The translations under genes and the position numbers were made by a program. Of a DNA stretch of 64,000 nucleotides, positions 8,601 through 19,871 are shown one piece after another. A model generated the notes under the pieces. It searched no databases. It saw only the letters and a list, made by a program, of their open reading frames with translations, and was not told where the DNA came from. The stretch covers positions 1 through 64,000 of the forward strand of contig JANSYA010000007.1 of assembly GCA_024742665.1 (NCBI GenBank). The letters run 5' to 3'. Source of the stretch: a bacterium (GTDB lineage Bacteria; Spirochaetota; Leptospiria; Leptospirales; Leptonemataceae). Within the stretch, counting starts at the first letter, position 1. Every line of letters starts with the position of its first letter.

Positions 8601-10090
8601 TCATACTCCGAATTGCTCTGGGCTTCGGCTGTTTGGGTATTGGTTGTATTGTCGTGTTGCACGCCGGCCTTGAGCGGGGCTTCGACCTGCGGATCCGGTT
8701 CCAATTCCAGATCCAGTTTGGAAGACTTTTTGGATTGCGTCGACGGCGACGGCGGCAAATCTTCTTCGAGCGCGCATTTGTGGTACGTGCCGGCCGGCAG
8801 ATTTCGACCGATGCGGCCGTACGCCCTCTGCGGCGCGACCAGATGAAAGGTCCAGGCGGTTTTGATATGCGGGCAGGCGAACAGGTTCTCGCTGCACAGC
8901 ACCTGGGTCGCTCGCGGTTTGGGATAGGCCCACGCGTAACGACCGCCGTGAATGCAGCCGCCTTCGACCTGCGCCAGGGCCGCCAGATGTTTTATGTCCA
9001 CCTCGTATTCCCGGAAGCGCCCCAGGGAACCGATCACCAGCGTTTTTTCGAAGTATCCTTTCGCTGTGTTGTAGGCGAGTCCCTGAACCAATTCGCGCGC
9101 CGAATTCACCTGAGCGGTCGGACTGTTGATTATATCGTGGGCGAAGCGTGCGATTCGTACGGTGCCGATTAAGACCGGCACCGCCGCGTTATCGACGACT
9201 TCGGGCGTTGCCGTTGGCTCTTCTTCCACGTCGGCATCCGCTTGCTGTTGCGGTTGTGCTGCCTCCGTCTGCTCCGCGTCCGGACCCGGCTTAAATTCCT
9301 GTAAAAGACCGGTAAATGTCTGATCGATCACTGCGGGCGTCCGGACGGAGAAAAACGAGCTGCGTAAAACTGTTCCGAGCCCCTGCACGAAGTTCATCTG
9401 ATCCAGATAAGCCGCCGAGCGTTCCAGTCGTCGCCGCTGCTCCTCATCGTCTTTGGGGGCCTGTCGCCAGTCGTCAGTATCGGCCAGGCCCAGTTGACAA
9501 CAAAACCCCGCAAGAAAGGCGTGCCGATGGACCAGAGGGATCTTGTATTCTTTCTGTATGACGATGCCGAGACAGAGCAGCCCGAGCACCGTTAGATTCG
9601 TAAACAGATCCGGTTTTTGCCTGGCGATCTGGTAAGCAAGCAATGCCAGAGGGCGATGGCGAAAGGAATGCAGAATGATCGGCCGCGGGTTTTTCTTGAG
9701 ATCCGAGTACAGGCGATTTAGAAATACGTGTTCCGGGCGATCGATTTGCTTTAAGATCGCTTCGGCGAGACTGTTCCGGATTCTCTTAATGATTTCTTCC
9801 GTTATCTCAAGCGCGATCGGCAATTTGAATTGATCCGTCGCTTCACCGATTCGTTGCAGCATGGATTGGCGAACGAGAATTTTTTCTCGAATCATGACTT
9901 TGCCCGAAAGATCTTCCACGGGCCTGCTCAGCTGAACCAGGCCGATTAACTCCAGCTCATAAATAAAACTGAGGAATGCCGGCGGCTGATCAAAAAGAAT
10001 TTCATTTCCCTGGATGCGCATAAAAAATATTCCGAGGTCTGTTTCGTAGCAAATGAAATGCGAACGGATGAGTTTGTCTATAGACTTCAT
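8597..10090 (-). CDS. Uncharacterised protein, possibly a degenerate HD-type domain, operon leader of the kinase
   Basis: This 497-residue protein has no signal peptide or clear membrane span. Residues ~150-270 resemble an HD/HDOD helical bundle ([17 protein letters not shown] where an active enzyme would have HAxLxGLLHDIG), but the His-Asp pair is missing. If this resemblance is real the domain is catalytically dead. A Glu/Gln/Pro-rich linker (~285-310) leads to a second part with Cys residues and a low-complexity acidic tail. It is the first gene of a three-gene operon with the hybrid kinase (4-bp overlap) and a receiver. A role as signalling adaptor is a guess; I do not recognise a named family. 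Confidence 0.6.
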   Translation of the reverse strand: MKSIDKLIRSHFICYETDLGIFFMRIQGNEILFDQPPAFLSFIYELELIGLVQLSRPVEDLSGKVMIREKILVRQSMLQRIGEATDQFKLPIALEITEEIIKRIRNSLAEAILKQIDRPEHVFLNRLYSDLKKNPRPIILHSFRHRPLALLAYQIARQKPDLFTNLTVLGLLCLGIVIQKEYKIPLVHRHAFLAGFCCQLGLADTDDWRQAPKDDEEQRRRLERSAAYLDQMNFVQGLGTVLRSSFFSVRTPAVIDQTFTGLLQEFKPGPDAEQTEAAQPQQQADADVEEEPTATPEVVDNAAVPVLIGTVRIARFAHDIINSPTAQVNSARELVQGLAYNTAKGYFEKTLVIGSLGRFREYEVDIKHLAALAQVEGGCIHGGRYAWAYPKPRATQVLCSENLFACPHIKTAWTFHLVAPQRAYGRIGRNLPAGTYHKCALEEDLPPSPSTQSKKSSKLDLELEPDPQVEAPLKAGVQHDNTTNTQTAEAQSNSEYE

Positions 10091-10490
10091 TTATTATTCG
10101 CCACAATAGACGGAAATAATTTAAAAGATCGTTCTGCGCAAGCTATGACCCCGCCCGCGGAATCGTTTCCGGGCGCAAGCAGTTGATTCCTGAAATCTGT
10201 AGTCAGCATTTACCTCGTACCGCGCTGGGTTTTTTGAAATCTCGACCAGGACAAACCCTGGCCGACTGAAAGCGTTAAAGATAGATAACTATTTTTTATT
10301 CGCCCCGCATTAACGCTGCGAATGAAACACTTTTTTCGCCTGAAATCTGCTAATCAAAATTTATCTTATCATTTCTAAATATATCTTGCTTTAAATCAGT
10401 CCCGGCAGCCTGCATAAAGGAAAGTGTGGTTGGTTGTTCGCTTGCTGTTCGTCTTCACCGGCCGGCGCTCGGCCTGCCTTTGTGCAATGA
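10091..10490. promoter_or_regulatory. Divergent intergenic region between two signalling operons
   Basis: These 400 bp separate the leader of the leftward kinase operon from the rightward kinase gene and must contain both promoters. The part at about 10270-10400 is AT-rich (runs such as TTTATTCG, ATTTATCTTATC and ATATATCTTGC), unlike the surrounding sequence. A small hairpin CCAGG-N5-CCTGG lies near 10247. No convincing consensus -35/-10 pair was fixed by eye. Confidence 0.4.
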
Positions 10491-13400
10491 ATGGAGGATT
10501 CTAACTTACAGGAGCGGCGCGAGTTGCAGCCGGGCCAATCTTCGCCGATCGCGCGAAGCGCCTTGCATTACGCGATCCTTGATAAACAGGGCCTTTGTTT
10601 ACTCGTGGGAGCAAGCCTGCGAAATGTACTGGGCCAGCCGGCGATCGCGTCCGCGCGAACATTTTACGATCACGTTCACGTCGATGATATAAAGTCGATC
10701 AGCCGGCTTGTCGCGGGTCTTGCCGTTGGAATCACTGAATTCGGCCGCTTTCGAATTCGCCTGGCGGACGCTTCTTACGCCCAACTTGACGGTCAGTTTA
10801 CTCGCGAACCCGACGACAGTGTTTATCTCATGGCGCAGACAGTCAGCGGCGGCGAAGCGACGGCGGCGGCTGCGAATACACCTGAGTTTTATAAGTCGGT
10901 TGTCGAATACTCTCCAGACCTTTTTGTCAGTGTGGACGCCGCCACAGGCCGGGTAAAAACCTGCAATCATACGACCGCCAGCGTTCTGGGTTACGACAAA
11001 AGCGAAATCATTGGACGATCGGTCCTGGAATTGTATCATCCCGATTGCCTGCCGGACGCCGAAGAGGCCTTTCGCGCCTTCGTGGAGAGCGGCGAGGTTC
11101 GCAACGCGGAATTGATTCTCCAGCGAAAAGACGGCAGCGCTCTGGATGTCAGCTTAAACGCGACCTCGATTCGAAACGAAGCCGGCGAGATTATCGCCAG
11201 CCGGTCCCTGTGGCGCGACATAACAGAGCAGAAAAAACTGGTCCAGTCTCTAAAGCAGACTCGCGCCGGGCTCAGAGAAAAAGTCCGTGTACACACCGAG
11301 AAGCTGCGTTTCGTAAACAAGGAGCTAAAAGCTCAGAATGAACTCCTGGAGCAGGCACGCAGTGAGGCGATCGACGCCCATAAGAACCTGCGCAGCATGA
11401 TCCGCTATTTTCCGCGGTCCGTGGCCATGCTGGATCGGGAGCTGAAGATTCTGGCGTACAGCGACGCCTACGCGAGTGAATTCGGCCGCGCTAAGGCGGA
11501 CCTGCGCGGCGAGTCCATTGCTTCAGACTTTCCCTATCGATCGGAGGATCTGCAAAAACACCTGGCAAAAGGGCTGGCCGGCGAGCGCCGCCGTTGCGCG
11601 GAAAAGGAAGTCGAAAAGGTCGGCGGCGGGCACGATTGGCTGACCTGGGAAGTTCGCCCCTGGTTTTCCACCTCCGGTCAAATCGGCGGCGTCATACTGG
11701 TCGCCGAAATCATTTCCGCGCAAAAAACCGCGGAGTTTCAGCAGGCGGCGAGTCTCGCGAAGCTCGACGCGATCGTGGAAAACGCCGCGGTCGGCATCGC
11801 GATGGTCAGCCTTGAGGGCCGACCGCTCATGGTGAACAACGCCATGGCGCGTATGCTTGAGTACACTCCCGAAGAGCTGTGCGAGATGCACTTCGCCGAT
11901 TTCACTTATCCCCCGGACGCGGAAATCGACCTGGCTCACTTCGAGCGCCTGAACGCCGGCGAAATAAATTCGTATGATATGGAGAAACGTTATATTACGA
12001 AGTCCGGCCGACTGACCTGGGCCGGGCTGCACGTTTCGCTTGTGCGAGCCGCGACAGGCGAAGTCTTGTACGCGGTGGCGATCGTTCTGGATCTGAATGC
12101 GCGCAAAGAGGCCGAGGATCTCGCCGCCCGAAACGCGGCCGAGATCCGAATGCTTGTCCAGCATACGGACGCGGCGGTGTGGCTCTTGAATTCCGCCATG
12201 CAATTGGAAGTTTTCAACGACGCATGCAAATCAATGTTTCGCGAAGCCTTCGGCGTTGAGCTCAAGAAAGGAAAAAATTTGCCGGAGCTGCTTCGCAAGC
12301 AGGATGCGCGGCTCGCCGAGGCGATGATCGCCGACATGAATCAGGCGCTGGCCGGGAAACCCGCGCGTCGGAACCTGCATACGAATTCAGACGGAGAGGA
12401 TCTATATTTCGAAGTCTCCGTGAATCCGATTCGGGAAGGCGAACGGATCACCCGCATCGCCGTATTCGCCCGGGACGTTTCCAGTCTGAAAAAATCGGAA
12501 ATCGACGCGAAGCGGCTGAACGTGGAACTGGAAAGCCGCGTCCTGCAGCGCACGGAGGCTCTGGAAAAACTCAACGAGCGCCTGCGCACGCGCGAAAGAC
12601 AGGCCAGCTTTCTCAAAGAAATCGTCATCGGAGTCAATTCAACCCGAACTCCAGAGGCCCTATTACGAAACGCGATAGAACATATCCAGAACTATACGAA
12701 CTGGCCGGTAGCCCGCACGCACCTGATTACATCCGAGGAGGCTTTCGCGCCGGTCTGGCACTACGCGAACCCTCAGGCGTTCAAAGCTCTGAACACGATC
12801 ATAAAAGCTTTATCAGGCGCGGAGGCGAACGCGTTCTCCGATCCTGTTCTGGCCGGTGAATGTCCGGCGTTGATCGAAGACCTGTCCACTGAGCCGAATT
12901 ATAATCGAGTTTTCGCCGACTGCGAGATGCGAAATTACGGGGTTTTTAGTTTCGTAATCCGCATTGAGAACGTCGGCTCGGCGGTGCTGCAGTTCTTTTT
13001 TCCCGGAAATGAAAAACCGGACGCCTCCCGGATGGCCTTACTTAAAGAGGAGGTCTCGGACCAGCTGGCGTACGCAATGAAACGGCAGTGGGCTGAGGCC
13101 GCGATTCGCGCCGGCGAAAGTCGTTTGCGCGAAACACAAAGGATCGCCCGCCTGGGAACGTGGGAGATTAATCTAAAGACCGGCGGAACCCATTGGTCCG
13201 ACGAGACTTTCGATATCTTCGGTCGAGACCGGGAATCCGACGAGCCGGGCCTGGACGAGTATCTGGAGTCGCTGCACCCCGAAGATCGCCCGAAGCTGGA
13301 AAATATTCTCACTCAACTCGAGGATGCTCCGCAGGTCTTCGAGCTGGAGTTGCGGCACAAACACGCCCGAACGGGCGAGTACGTTGACGTAAGTTTACAC

Positions 13401-15773
13401 GCGAAAACTCAATTAAGAGACGGTCGCGCAATCGGTTTGATCGGCTCGGTAATGGATGTGTCGGGGCAAACCGCGATCGAAGCGAAATTGCTGCGCGCCA
13501 AACAAGACGCCGACGCGGCCAACCACGCGAAAGGAAATTTTCTGGCGAATATGAGTCACGAGATTCGCACACCCATGAACGCGGTTCTGGGTATGACCCA
13601 TCTGGCCTTAAATACCGAGCTATCCGAAAAGCAAAGGGACTACTTAAACAAGATTCAGATTTCCGCAAACTCCTTGCTGGGCATCATTAACGACATACTT
13701 GATTTTTCGAAGATTGAAGCCGGTAAACTTGAAATCGAATCAGTGGAGTTTTCGCTTCGGGGAATATTTCAGAATCTTTCGGATATTGTCGCGGTGAAAG
13801 CCGAAGAAAAAGGGCTGGAGCTGGCGTTTTTTATGCCCCCGACGATACCGGATCGTATGGTCGGAGATCCGCTTCGACTCACCCAGGTGCTTGTGAATTT
13901 GGTCAGCAACGCCATCAAGTTTACGGAAAGCGGAGAAGTCATCGTATCCGTTGATTTTCTGAGCAACGGAGAACAGGATTTAAGCCTGAAATTTTCGGTT
14001 TCGGACACCGGGATCGGACTGACGGAAGATCAGATCCAGGGTTTATTCGAAGCCTTTTCGCAGGCCGACGTTTCAACGACCCGCAAGTACGGGGGAACGG
14101 GGCTCGGCCTGTCGATCTGCAAGAAAATCGTTTCGTTGTTCGGCGGCGAAATATGGGTCGAAAGCGAATTCGGTACGGGCAGCACTTTTTATTTTACGGC
14201 CCGTCTGGAGCTGGCGTTAACGGAGCCGGCCCGGATGCAAAATTTGCCGGACCTGCGCGATCTGAAAATCCTGGTCGTCGACGATTCTAAATCGTCGCGG
14301 CGGGTGCTGGAGAGCATGCTCTCATCCTTCAATTTCAGAGTGGAATCGGCGAATTCGGGCCCGGCTGGAATACGAATATTAGAGGAATCTCAAGACGATC
14401 CATTCGATATCGTTTTGATCGATTGGAAGATGCCCGGTATGGACGGCTTCCAGGCCGCCATGAATATAAAAAATTCGTCCATGAGCGGATTGCAGCCCGA
14501 CGTTATTCTGGTTACGGCCTATAGCAACGAAATCGTACGCCGTAAAGCGCTACAGGATCCGCACATTAACGGTTTCTTGATTAAACCTGTTCAGCAGTCA
14601 GTCCTGTTCGAAACGATCCTGCAATGCGTTCATGGAATCGACGTCGCGCTCGACGTGCAGAATTCCCGCGATCCGAGTATTATTTCGCGGAGTCGCCTTG
14701 CTTCTAGAGCGGTGATTGCGGGCAAGAGAATACTGCTCGTCGAAGACAATATGATCAATCAGCAGGTGGCGATGGAAATTCTATCCGCGCAGCAGGCCCT
14801 CATCACCACCGCCGAGAACGGCAGAGTCGCGCTTGATATTCTCGAGCGCGATGAATTCGACGTGATCTTGATGGATGTACAAATGCCAGTGATGGACGGG
14901 TACGAGGCGACGCGACGCATTCGTTCCGGGCCGGATCGGATCGCCTCGCTTCCGATTCTTGCGATGACGGCGACCGCGATGCAGGGCGATCGGACCAGAG
15001 CGCTGGAATGCGGAATGAACGATTATGTTACCAAACCGGTCGACCCGACCCTATTGATCGAAACGATTGCGAGATACGCTGGCGGCTCCATCGAGACGAA
15101 TAACGTGGATGCAAATTCGCAGTCGGCGTCCTCTACGATGCCCGCCTTAGAGCATGTCGATGTGGTCAGCGGACTGGCGCGGCTCGGGGGGAATGTCGAC
15201 AGCTACCAGGCGCTCCTGCTTGAATTCGCGAATAGTTTTACGAGCACGAGCGACGAAGTTGAGCAGGCGATTGCGCGCGGACAGATCGAACGCGCGAATA
15301 CGCTTTTACACAGCCTGCAGGGGGCGGCCGGTAATTTGGGCGCGACGGCCTTGATGCATACTGCGGCGCAGCTGGAAGACAGTCTCCGATCGGCCAATGC
15401 CGCGGTCGTCGAAGACCTGCGAAAAGCCTTTTCCGACCTGCACCAAAAAACGATCGCCTCCATTCGCTCCGGTCTGTCGAGCCCGGTTCAGCGCCCGACG
15501 GACTTTCAGATTGTCGCCGAGCTGTTGCCGGTGAATACCCTGCGGGAAAGGTTAAAGACATTAGTCTCGATGGTTGAGTCCCGGGAGACGCGAGCGCTTG
15601 CCATTTTGGACGAAATAGGCGGGTCTTTGCGGAAATTCGGTCTGGAAGAGGAATATACCTCCGCCCGACTCACTTTACGCAAATACGATTTTCAGGCGGC
15701 GGAGTCTACAATATTGCGCATGCAGATGCATTTTGAAGATTTGCACCGTTCGGGAGGAGTCGATGCCGGCTGA
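10491..15773 (+). CDS. Giant soluble hybrid histidine kinase (multi-PAS, GAF, HisKA, HATPase, REC-REC, Hpt)
   Basis: This protein of 1760 residues has no signal peptide or membrane helix, so it is a cytoplasmic sensor. At least five PAS modules can be traced (starting about residues 20, 140, 305, 415 and 545), separated by coiled coils. A GAF domain follows (about 705-860), then another PAS with the TWEIN and LHPEDRP signatures. HisKA carries His1023 ([10 protein letters not shown]), followed by HATPase (GTGLGLSIC), two receivers ([11 protein letters not shown] and [11 protein letters not shown]) and an Hpt domain ([11 protein letters not shown]). From GAF onwards the order matches the kinase at 4317, including the [16 protein letters not shown] segment and the YDF-ending tail, so the two are paralogues. 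Its 3' end overlaps the next gene by 11 bp. Confidence 0.92.
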   Translation: MEDSNLQERRELQPGQSSPIARSALHYAILDKQGLCLLVGASLRNVLGQPAIASARTFYDHVHVDDIKSISRLVAGLAVGITEFGRFRIRLADASYAQLDGQFTREPDDSVYLMAQTVSGGEATAAAANTPEFYKSVVEYSPDLFVSVDAATGRVKTCNHTTASVLGYDKSEIIGRSVLELYHPDCLPDAEEAFRAFVESGEVRNAELILQRKDGSALDVSLNATSIRNEAGEIIASRSLWRDITEQKKLVQSLKQTRAGLREKVRVHTEKLRFVNKELKAQNELLEQARSEAIDAHKNLRSMIRYFPRSVAMLDRELKILAYSDAYASEFGRAKADLRGESIASDFPYRSEDLQKHLAKGLAGERRRCAEKEVEKVGGGHDWLTWEVRPWFSTSGQIGGVILVAEIISAQKTAEFQQAASLAKLDAIVENAAVGIAMVSLEGRPLMVNNAMARMLEYTPEELCEMHFADFTYPPDAEIDLAHFERLNAGEINSYDMEKRYITKSGRLTWAGLHVSLVRAATGEVLYAVAIVLDLNARKEAEDLAARNAAEIRMLVQHTDAAVWLLNSAMQLEVFNDACKSMFREAFGVELKKGKNLPELLRKQDARLAEAMIADMNQALAGKPARRNLHTNSDGEDLYFEVSVNPIREGERITRIAVFARDVSSLKKSEIDAKRLNVELESRVLQRTEALEKLNERLRTRERQASFLKEIVIGVNSTRTPEALLRNAIEHIQNYTNWPVARTHLITSEEAFAPVWHYANPQAFKALNTIIKALSGAEANAFSDPVLAGECPALIEDLSTEPNYNRVFADCEMRNYGVFSFVIRIENVGSAVLQFFFPGNEKPDASRMALLKEEVSDQLAYAMKRQWAEAAIRAGESRLRETQRIARLGTWEINLKTGGTHWSDETFDIFGRDRESDEPGLDEYLESLHPEDRPKLENILTQLEDAPQVFELELRHKHARTGEYVDVSLHAKTQLRDGRAIGLIGSVMDVSGQTAIEAKLLRAKQDADAANHAKGNFLANMSHEIRTPMNAVLGMTHLALNTELSEKQRDYLNKIQISANSLLGIINDILDFSKIEAGKLEIESVEFSLRGIFQNLSDIVAVKAEEKGLELAFFMPPTIPDRMVGDPLRLTQVLVNLVSNAIKFTESGEVIVSVDFLSNGEQDLSLKFSVSDTGIGLTEDQIQGLFEAFSQADVSTTRKYGGTGLGLSICKKIVSLFGGEIWVESEFGTGSTFYFTARLELALTEPARMQNLPDLRDLKILVVDDSKSSRRVLESMLSSFNFRVESANSGPAGIRILEESQDDPFDIVLIDWKMPGMDGFQAAMNIKNSSMSGLQPDVILVTAYSNEIVRRKALQDPHINGFLIKPVQQSVLFETILQCVHGIDVALDVQNSRDPSIISRSRLASRAVIAGKRILLVEDNMINQQVAMEILSAQQALITTAENGRVALDILERDEFDVILMDVQMPVMDGYEATRRIRSGPDRIASLPILAMTATAMQGDRTRALECGMNDYVTKPVDPTLLIETIARYAGGSIETNNVDANSQSASSTMPALEHVDVVSGLARLGGNVDSYQALLLEFANSFTSTSDEVEQAIARGQIERANTLLHSLQGAAGNLGATALMHTAAQLEDSLRSANAAVVEDLRKAFSDLHQKTIASIRSGLSSPVQRPTDFQIVAELLPVNTLRERLKTLVSMVESRETRALAILDEIGGSLRKFGLEEEYTSARLTLRKYDFQAAESTILRMQMHFEDLHRSGGVDAG

Positions 15774-17421
15774 CTCTGCGCTCAAACAAGAGCTGTTACT
15801 AATCGTCGACGACGTTCCAGAGAATATTCAAATCCTGGAAGGGATACTCGGAGAACAGTACCGAATTAAGGCGGCCTTAAACGGCGAACAGGCCCTGCAG
15901 GTCGCGTTTTCAATGGAAGCGCCTGATTTGATTTTGCTGGATATCATGATGCCTGGAATCGATGGATATCAGGTATGCAGCGCGTTGAAATCGGACCCGC
16001 AGACGAGCAGCATTCCTGTAATCTTTGTCACCACACGGGGCGAAGTATTCGATGAAACGAAGGGATTTGAAGTCGGCGCCATTGACTATCTGACCAAGCC
16101 CGTCGTGCCCCAAATCGTAAAATCCCGGGTGCAGGCTCATCTGGCTTTTCATAAGCAGAATCGAGATCTCGAACGAAAAGTGGCGGAAGGCGTGCACCGT
16201 CTGACGACAAAGTCAAGGGATCTGGAAGTCGAGATTCAGTACGGCGTCGAAACGCAGCTGAATCTCGCGAGGACCCTGGATCTGCTCAGCAATGTCGTTG
16301 ATAGCGCTTCCAGCGCGATCCTGGCCGTAAACTTGAAGGGCACGATTACTTTCGCGAATACAATGGCGGCCAGAATTCTTGAGGTCCCTGAAGTCGGCGA
16401 CCTGGGCGGGCGCAAGCTGCAGTCCTTTCCTTTGAAAGAAGGGAACTGGCAGGATCTCTTAGATCAGGTTATAACAGGCGCGGTGGATTCATCGCGCATT
16501 GAATCCGCAATTCTCGACGAGAAAAGTCTATTCAGTATTCATCTGACTCCGCTGTGTACGGGAAATATACTGACAGGCGCGGTGATCATCGCTGAAGACA
16601 TTGCGGAAAAGAAGAATCTTGAATTGCAATTGCTCCAGTCCAGCAAAATGGCGACTCTCGGCGAAATGGCGACCGGGATCGCGCATGAAATCAATCAACC
16701 CTTAAACGTCATTCGCATGGCGGCGCAGCTGATTCAAGACAGTCTGGACGAAGGGGAGAACGATCCGGCCTTCTTGAAAGAGCGCGCGGAAAAGATTATA
16801 GCGATGGTCGTGCGTGCCGCCCGAATCATCAATCATCTCAGAACTTTCGGCCGGAAAAACGGAGACATATTCACTCCACTGGATCCCAATCAGCCGGTAC
16901 GCGAAGCGGTCGAGCTCCTGACCGAAAAGATTCGACTGCATTCGGTAAACGTATTTATGGATCTGGCGGAAGATTTGCCCGAGATCTCAGGAGATATGAC
17001 GAGTCTTGAGCAGGTGTTCCTGAATTTGCTGATCAACTCGATCGACGCGTTCAGTGAAATGCCCGAGGATGTGAATTCAGGCGATCCCCGTCGCAATCGT
17101 ATCGAACTCTATTCCAGATGGAACGACGAGACCCGGATGGTAGAAATCAAGGTCGTGGACAATGGACCGGGTGTCCCCGACGAGCTCTTAACAAAAGTCT
17201 TCGAACCGTTTTTTACGACCAAGGAGGTCGGCAAAGGCACAGGCCTGGGGCTGTCTATCAGCTATGGCATTGTCGAATCTCATGGCGGATCGATCCACGC
17301 TTCCCGGCGCGAGGATACGAGTGGTTCGGTTTTTCAAATCGAATTGCCCGGCAAAAATTTGAGCGAAGAATTATCGGAGGTGCAACATGAAGAAACCCAA
17401 AATACTCTTAATCGACGATGA
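15763..17421 (+). CDS. REC-PAS-histidine kinase
   Basis: I place the start at ATG 15763, which has a GGGAGGAG ribosome-binding site, rather than the in-frame 15733. It gives 552 residues. Order: receiver (Asp60 in [11 protein letters not shown]), a coiled coil, a PAS-like domain (about 170-285), and a kinase core with His308 in [12 protein letters not shown]. The HATPase domain has the [11 protein letters not shown] box. This HEINQP subtype is typical of kinases that act on separate response regulators. A receiver at the N-terminus suggests control by the Hpt of the upstream giant kinase. The gene overlaps its neighbours at both ends, so the operon is tightly coupled. Confidence 0.92.
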   Translation: MPADSALKQELLLIVDDVPENIQILEGILGEQYRIKAALNGEQALQVAFSMEAPDLILLDIMMPGIDGYQVCSALKSDPQTSSIPVIFVTTRGEVFDETKGFEVGAIDYLTKPVVPQIVKSRVQAHLAFHKQNRDLERKVAEGVHRLTTKSRDLEVEIQYGVETQLNLARTLDLLSNVVDSASSAILAVNLKGTITFANTMAARILEVPEVGDLGGRKLQSFPLKEGNWQDLLDQVITGAVDSSRIESAILDEKSLFSIHLTPLCTGNILTGAVIIAEDIAEKKNLELQLLQSSKMATLGEMATGIAHEINQPLNVIRMAAQLIQDSLDEGENDPAFLKERAEKIIAMVVRAARIINHLRTFGRKNGDIFTPLDPNQPVREAVELLTEKIRLHSVNVFMDLAEDLPEISGDMTSLEQVFLNLLINSIDAFSEMPEDVNSGDPRRNRIELYSRWNDETRMVEIKVVDNGPGVPDELLTKVFEPFFTTKEVGKGTGLGLSISYGIVESHGGSIHASRREDTSGSVFQIELPGKNLSEELSEVQHEETQNTLNRR

Positions 17422-17779
17422 GTCGGTCATCCGTGAAGAGCTGGAGATCTATCTTCGGCGCAAAGGCTACGACGTCGTAACCGGGGTCAATGGCCTCGAC
17501 GGCTTTTATTTATTCCAGAGCGATAGTCCCGACTTAGTTCTAACGGATTATCGAATGCCTAAAATGAACGGCATCGCCGCGCTTCAAAAAATGAAGGCCG
17601 CGAATCCTGATGTGCCGGTGATCATGCTGAGCGGTCAGGCGGATATGAAAGTCTGCGTTCAGGCCTTAAATGACGACGCCTATGAATTTATAGAGAAGCC
17701 CGTAGATCTGAAGAAGCTGCTGGGCGTAATTCAACGCGCACTCGACGGTAAACCCGCATGGTGGAACGTTGAGAATTAG
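17387..17779 (+). CDS. Stand-alone receiver domain protein
   Basis: This 130-residue REC domain has DDE at residues 10-12, phosphoacceptor Asp54 in LTDYRMPKMNG, a conserved Ser in MLSG and Lys in EKPVD. The start ATG follows a GGAGG site and lies 35 bp inside the end of the kinase gene. The sequence type (TDYRMPxMNG, LSGQADM) is the NtrC-like receiver class and is close to the receiver of the next gene, indicating tandem duplication. No output domain is attached. Confidence 0.92.
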   Translation: MKKPKILLIDDESVIREELEIYLRRKGYDVVTGVNGLDGFYLFQSDSPDLVLTDYRMPKMNGIAALQKMKAANPDVPVIMLSGQADMKVCVQALNDDAYEFIEKPVDLKKLLGVIQRALDGKPAWWNVEN

Positions 17780-17823
17780 TTCGAAGCAATTAAGCGAAAG
17801 CTTGTTTAACGTGGAGTTATTAT

Positions 17824-18627
17824 ATGTACAACATCAAAGTTCTTTTCGTCGACGATGAAGACGCTGTCCGAGAAGAATTCGGTCTATTCTTAAAACGCAA
17901 AGGGTACGAGGTCGTCACGGCCGCCGACGGGTTACAGGCCTTTCGTCTTTTCAGGCGAGAAGAGCCGGACATAGTCCTGACCGACTTTCATATGCCGGAA
18001 ATCACAGGCCTCGAACTACTAAAAGAGATCAAGGCGATCAGACCGGAGGTGCCGGTGATTCTCATCAGTGGCAAGGCGGATATGCGCACCGCTGTAGAAG
18101 CGCTAAAAGAAGACGCCTTCGATTTTCTTCAGAAGCCGGTCGACTCCACGGATCTGCTGCGCAGCGTGCAAAAGGCGCTAAGCCGCAAAAAAGAAGCGGG
18201 AGCAGACGGACAGGCTGCAGCGACCTCAGGATCTCAGAATTCCGCGGATTCGTCGAAGTACTACGGGCCGATTAACCATTCCATAGAAGGCCCGGAGTCG
18301 AATGTTTCTGTTTTGAATGTGTATCGGGCCCTTGACGAATACGCGAAAAAAAGCCTCTCGGATACCTTCTCACGATTACTGGCCGAGCAGGTGCTCAAGA
18401 CAAACGTCCTTTTTGTCCTCAAAAACGTACATTATATCAATAACGTCGGCTTGAATTTCTTAATCGAATCGCACGCCACTCTTAAATCGCGAGGCCACAG
18501 CGTAATCCTGTCACATTTGAGCGACCCGGTTTACAAGTACCTGAAGATGCTGGGTTATATCGACTACTTCAAGGTGATTCCGAATACTCAGGACGCGATC
18601 AACCAATTCCAGTACTCGACGCGATAG
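17824..18627 (+). CDS. Receiver-STAS fusion (phosphorelay output with anti-anti-sigma-like domain)
   Basis: This 267-residue protein has an N-terminal REC (Asp54 in LTDFHMPEITG, Lys in QKPVD), a low-complexity linker (about 125-155) and a STAS domain (about 165-265). In classical anti-anti-sigma factors the phospho-switch is a DSSG motif. Here the equivalent position reads YINNVGLN, so the Ser is missing and control by a serine kinase is unlikely. It may instead be switched by phosphorylation of its own receiver and act by binding a partner. It ends the rightward kinase operon, 44 bp after the previous gene. Confidence 0.88.
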   Translation: MYNIKVLFVDDEDAVREEFGLFLKRKGYEVVTAADGLQAFRLFRREEPDIVLTDFHMPEITGLELLKEIKAIRPEVPVILISGKADMRTAVEALKEDAFDFLQKPVDSTDLLRSVQKALSRKKEAGADGQAAATSGSQNSADSSKYYGPINHSIEGPESNVSVLNVYRALDEYAKKSLSDTFSRLLAEQVLKTNVLFVLKNVHYINNVGLNFLIESHATLKSRGHSVILSHLSDPVYKYLKMLGYIDYFKVIPNTQDAINQFQYSTR

Positions 18628-18698
18628 CGGCGAAGGCGATCTATATGCTTGCACGGACGCGGGGCGTGATCGCCGCGACACAGCGCCTGCATCGCGGT

Positions 18699-19751
18699 TT
18701 AGATCCAGCCCTTGCGGCGAAAATATAAAAGCATGAGTCCCGCGATACCGGCGAGCCCCAGCAGGGTCGCGGGATAGGCCCAGGCTAATTTCAGTTCGGG
18801 CATGTAGTCAAAATTCATACCGAAAATCCCTACGACGAAAGTCAGCGGAATAAATATCGCGCCGACGATCGTCAGGGTTTTCATGATTTCGTTCATCCGG
18901 TACGTCGCGCGAGATAGAAACAGGTTCAACATATCGTTCACGACTTCGTTGATCCCGCGCACGTTTTCGATGGCGGTTAAGATGTGATCGCTCAGTTCGC
19001 GAATATAGACCTGGTTTTCGGCGCCGAAGATATCTTCTTTGCGCATTCGAGCGGCGATGTCCGTCGCGGGCAATAGCTTGCTGCGAAACTCGGTCGCGGT
19101 CCGGCGCAAACCATAGATACTTTCCAGGATCTCGGGAGAGTCGCCGGAGAGCAGCCTCTGTTCGGCCGACAGGACGTGCTCCAGCAGCGCGTCGGCGGCC
19201 ACGAAATAGTGATCGACCAGTACGTCCAACAGAGCGTAGGCCAGGTAGTGGGAGCCTTCATTGCGCACCCGGCCTTTTTTCGTTTCCAGGCGCTGAACGA
19301 TCGTCTGAAAGATCTGGGCCGCGGCCTCTTCAAAGCTGATTACAAACCCCGCTCCGATCACCACCGCGACTTGCGCGGACCGCAGCATGCCGGCGGCCGG
19401 ATCGTACTCCAGGTGATCCATTTCCAGGAATGTATAATGATCGAATTCTTCCAGCTTGGAACGCTGCCAGGTGTGCAGAATATCTTCCATCGTCATCGCG
19501 TGTATATTGAATGAGCGGCAAACATTTTCGACGACATCTTTGTCGTGCACGCCCTGGACGCGAATCCACCGAACTTGCCCGGCGCTTCGCACGCCAATGT
19601 CTTCGTCGGGCAGTGTTGCTTCTCTCTGGCTGAACCGGTCGCGGTCATAGTCAATGACATGAATTACAGGGGGCCGGCTATGCTGCGGGCCGACATACAC
19701 GAGGCTGCCCGGAGGCAGTCCCTTCTTTCGATTGCGTGCGAAGTATTGCAT
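18699..19751 (-). CDS. corA: CorA-type magnesium/cobalt transport protein
   Basis: This protein of 350 residues from ATG 19751 is the usual CorA length. A TTG 33 bp upstream is in frame but less likely. It has a large acidic/helical cytoplasmic domain, a long coiled helix, then the GMN selectivity motif (VGIFGMNFD) between two C-terminal membrane helices and a basic end (FRRKGWI). It forms a pentameric channel for Mg2+ uptake in the inner membrane. It is transcribed convergently with the signalling operon and divergently from the protease gene at 19872. It is one of four Mg2+-type transport families in the window. Confidence 0.93.
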   Translation of the reverse strand: MQYFARNRKKGLPPGSLVYVGPQHSRPPVIHVIDYDRDRFSQREATLPDEDIGVRSAGQVRWIRVQGVHDKDVVENVCRSFNIHAMTMEDILHTWQRSKLEEFDHYTFLEMDHLEYDPAAGMLRSAQVAVVIGAGFVISFEEAAAQIFQTIVQRLETKKGRVRNEGSHYLAYALLDVLVDHYFVAADALLEHVLSAEQRLLSGDSPEILESIYGLRRTATEFRSKLLPATDIAARMRKEDIFGAENQVYIRELSDHILTAIENVRGINEVVNDMLNLFLSRATYRMNEIMKTLTIVGAIFIPLTFVVGIFGMNFDYMPELKLAWAYPATLLGLAGIAGLMLLYFRRKGWI

Positions 19752-19871
19752 AACAGATCTTTGGCGGCGCGAAAACGGACGCAATCAAAATCGCCGGAAT
19801 CAGTAAAGATTTAGTCGACTGCCTGATATGCGCCGGAGAAGCAGTTCCTGAAATGAATCGTCTGCGAAATC

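Noticed and set aside
8561..9172. 203-residue frame on the plus strand
   Set aside because: It lies antisense inside the 497-residue leader gene, and has a basic, low-complexity composition typical of a reverse-frame shadow.
11523..12203. 226-residue frame on the minus strand
   Set aside because: Antisense to PAS domains of the giant kinase, with no recognisable motif or ribosome-binding site.
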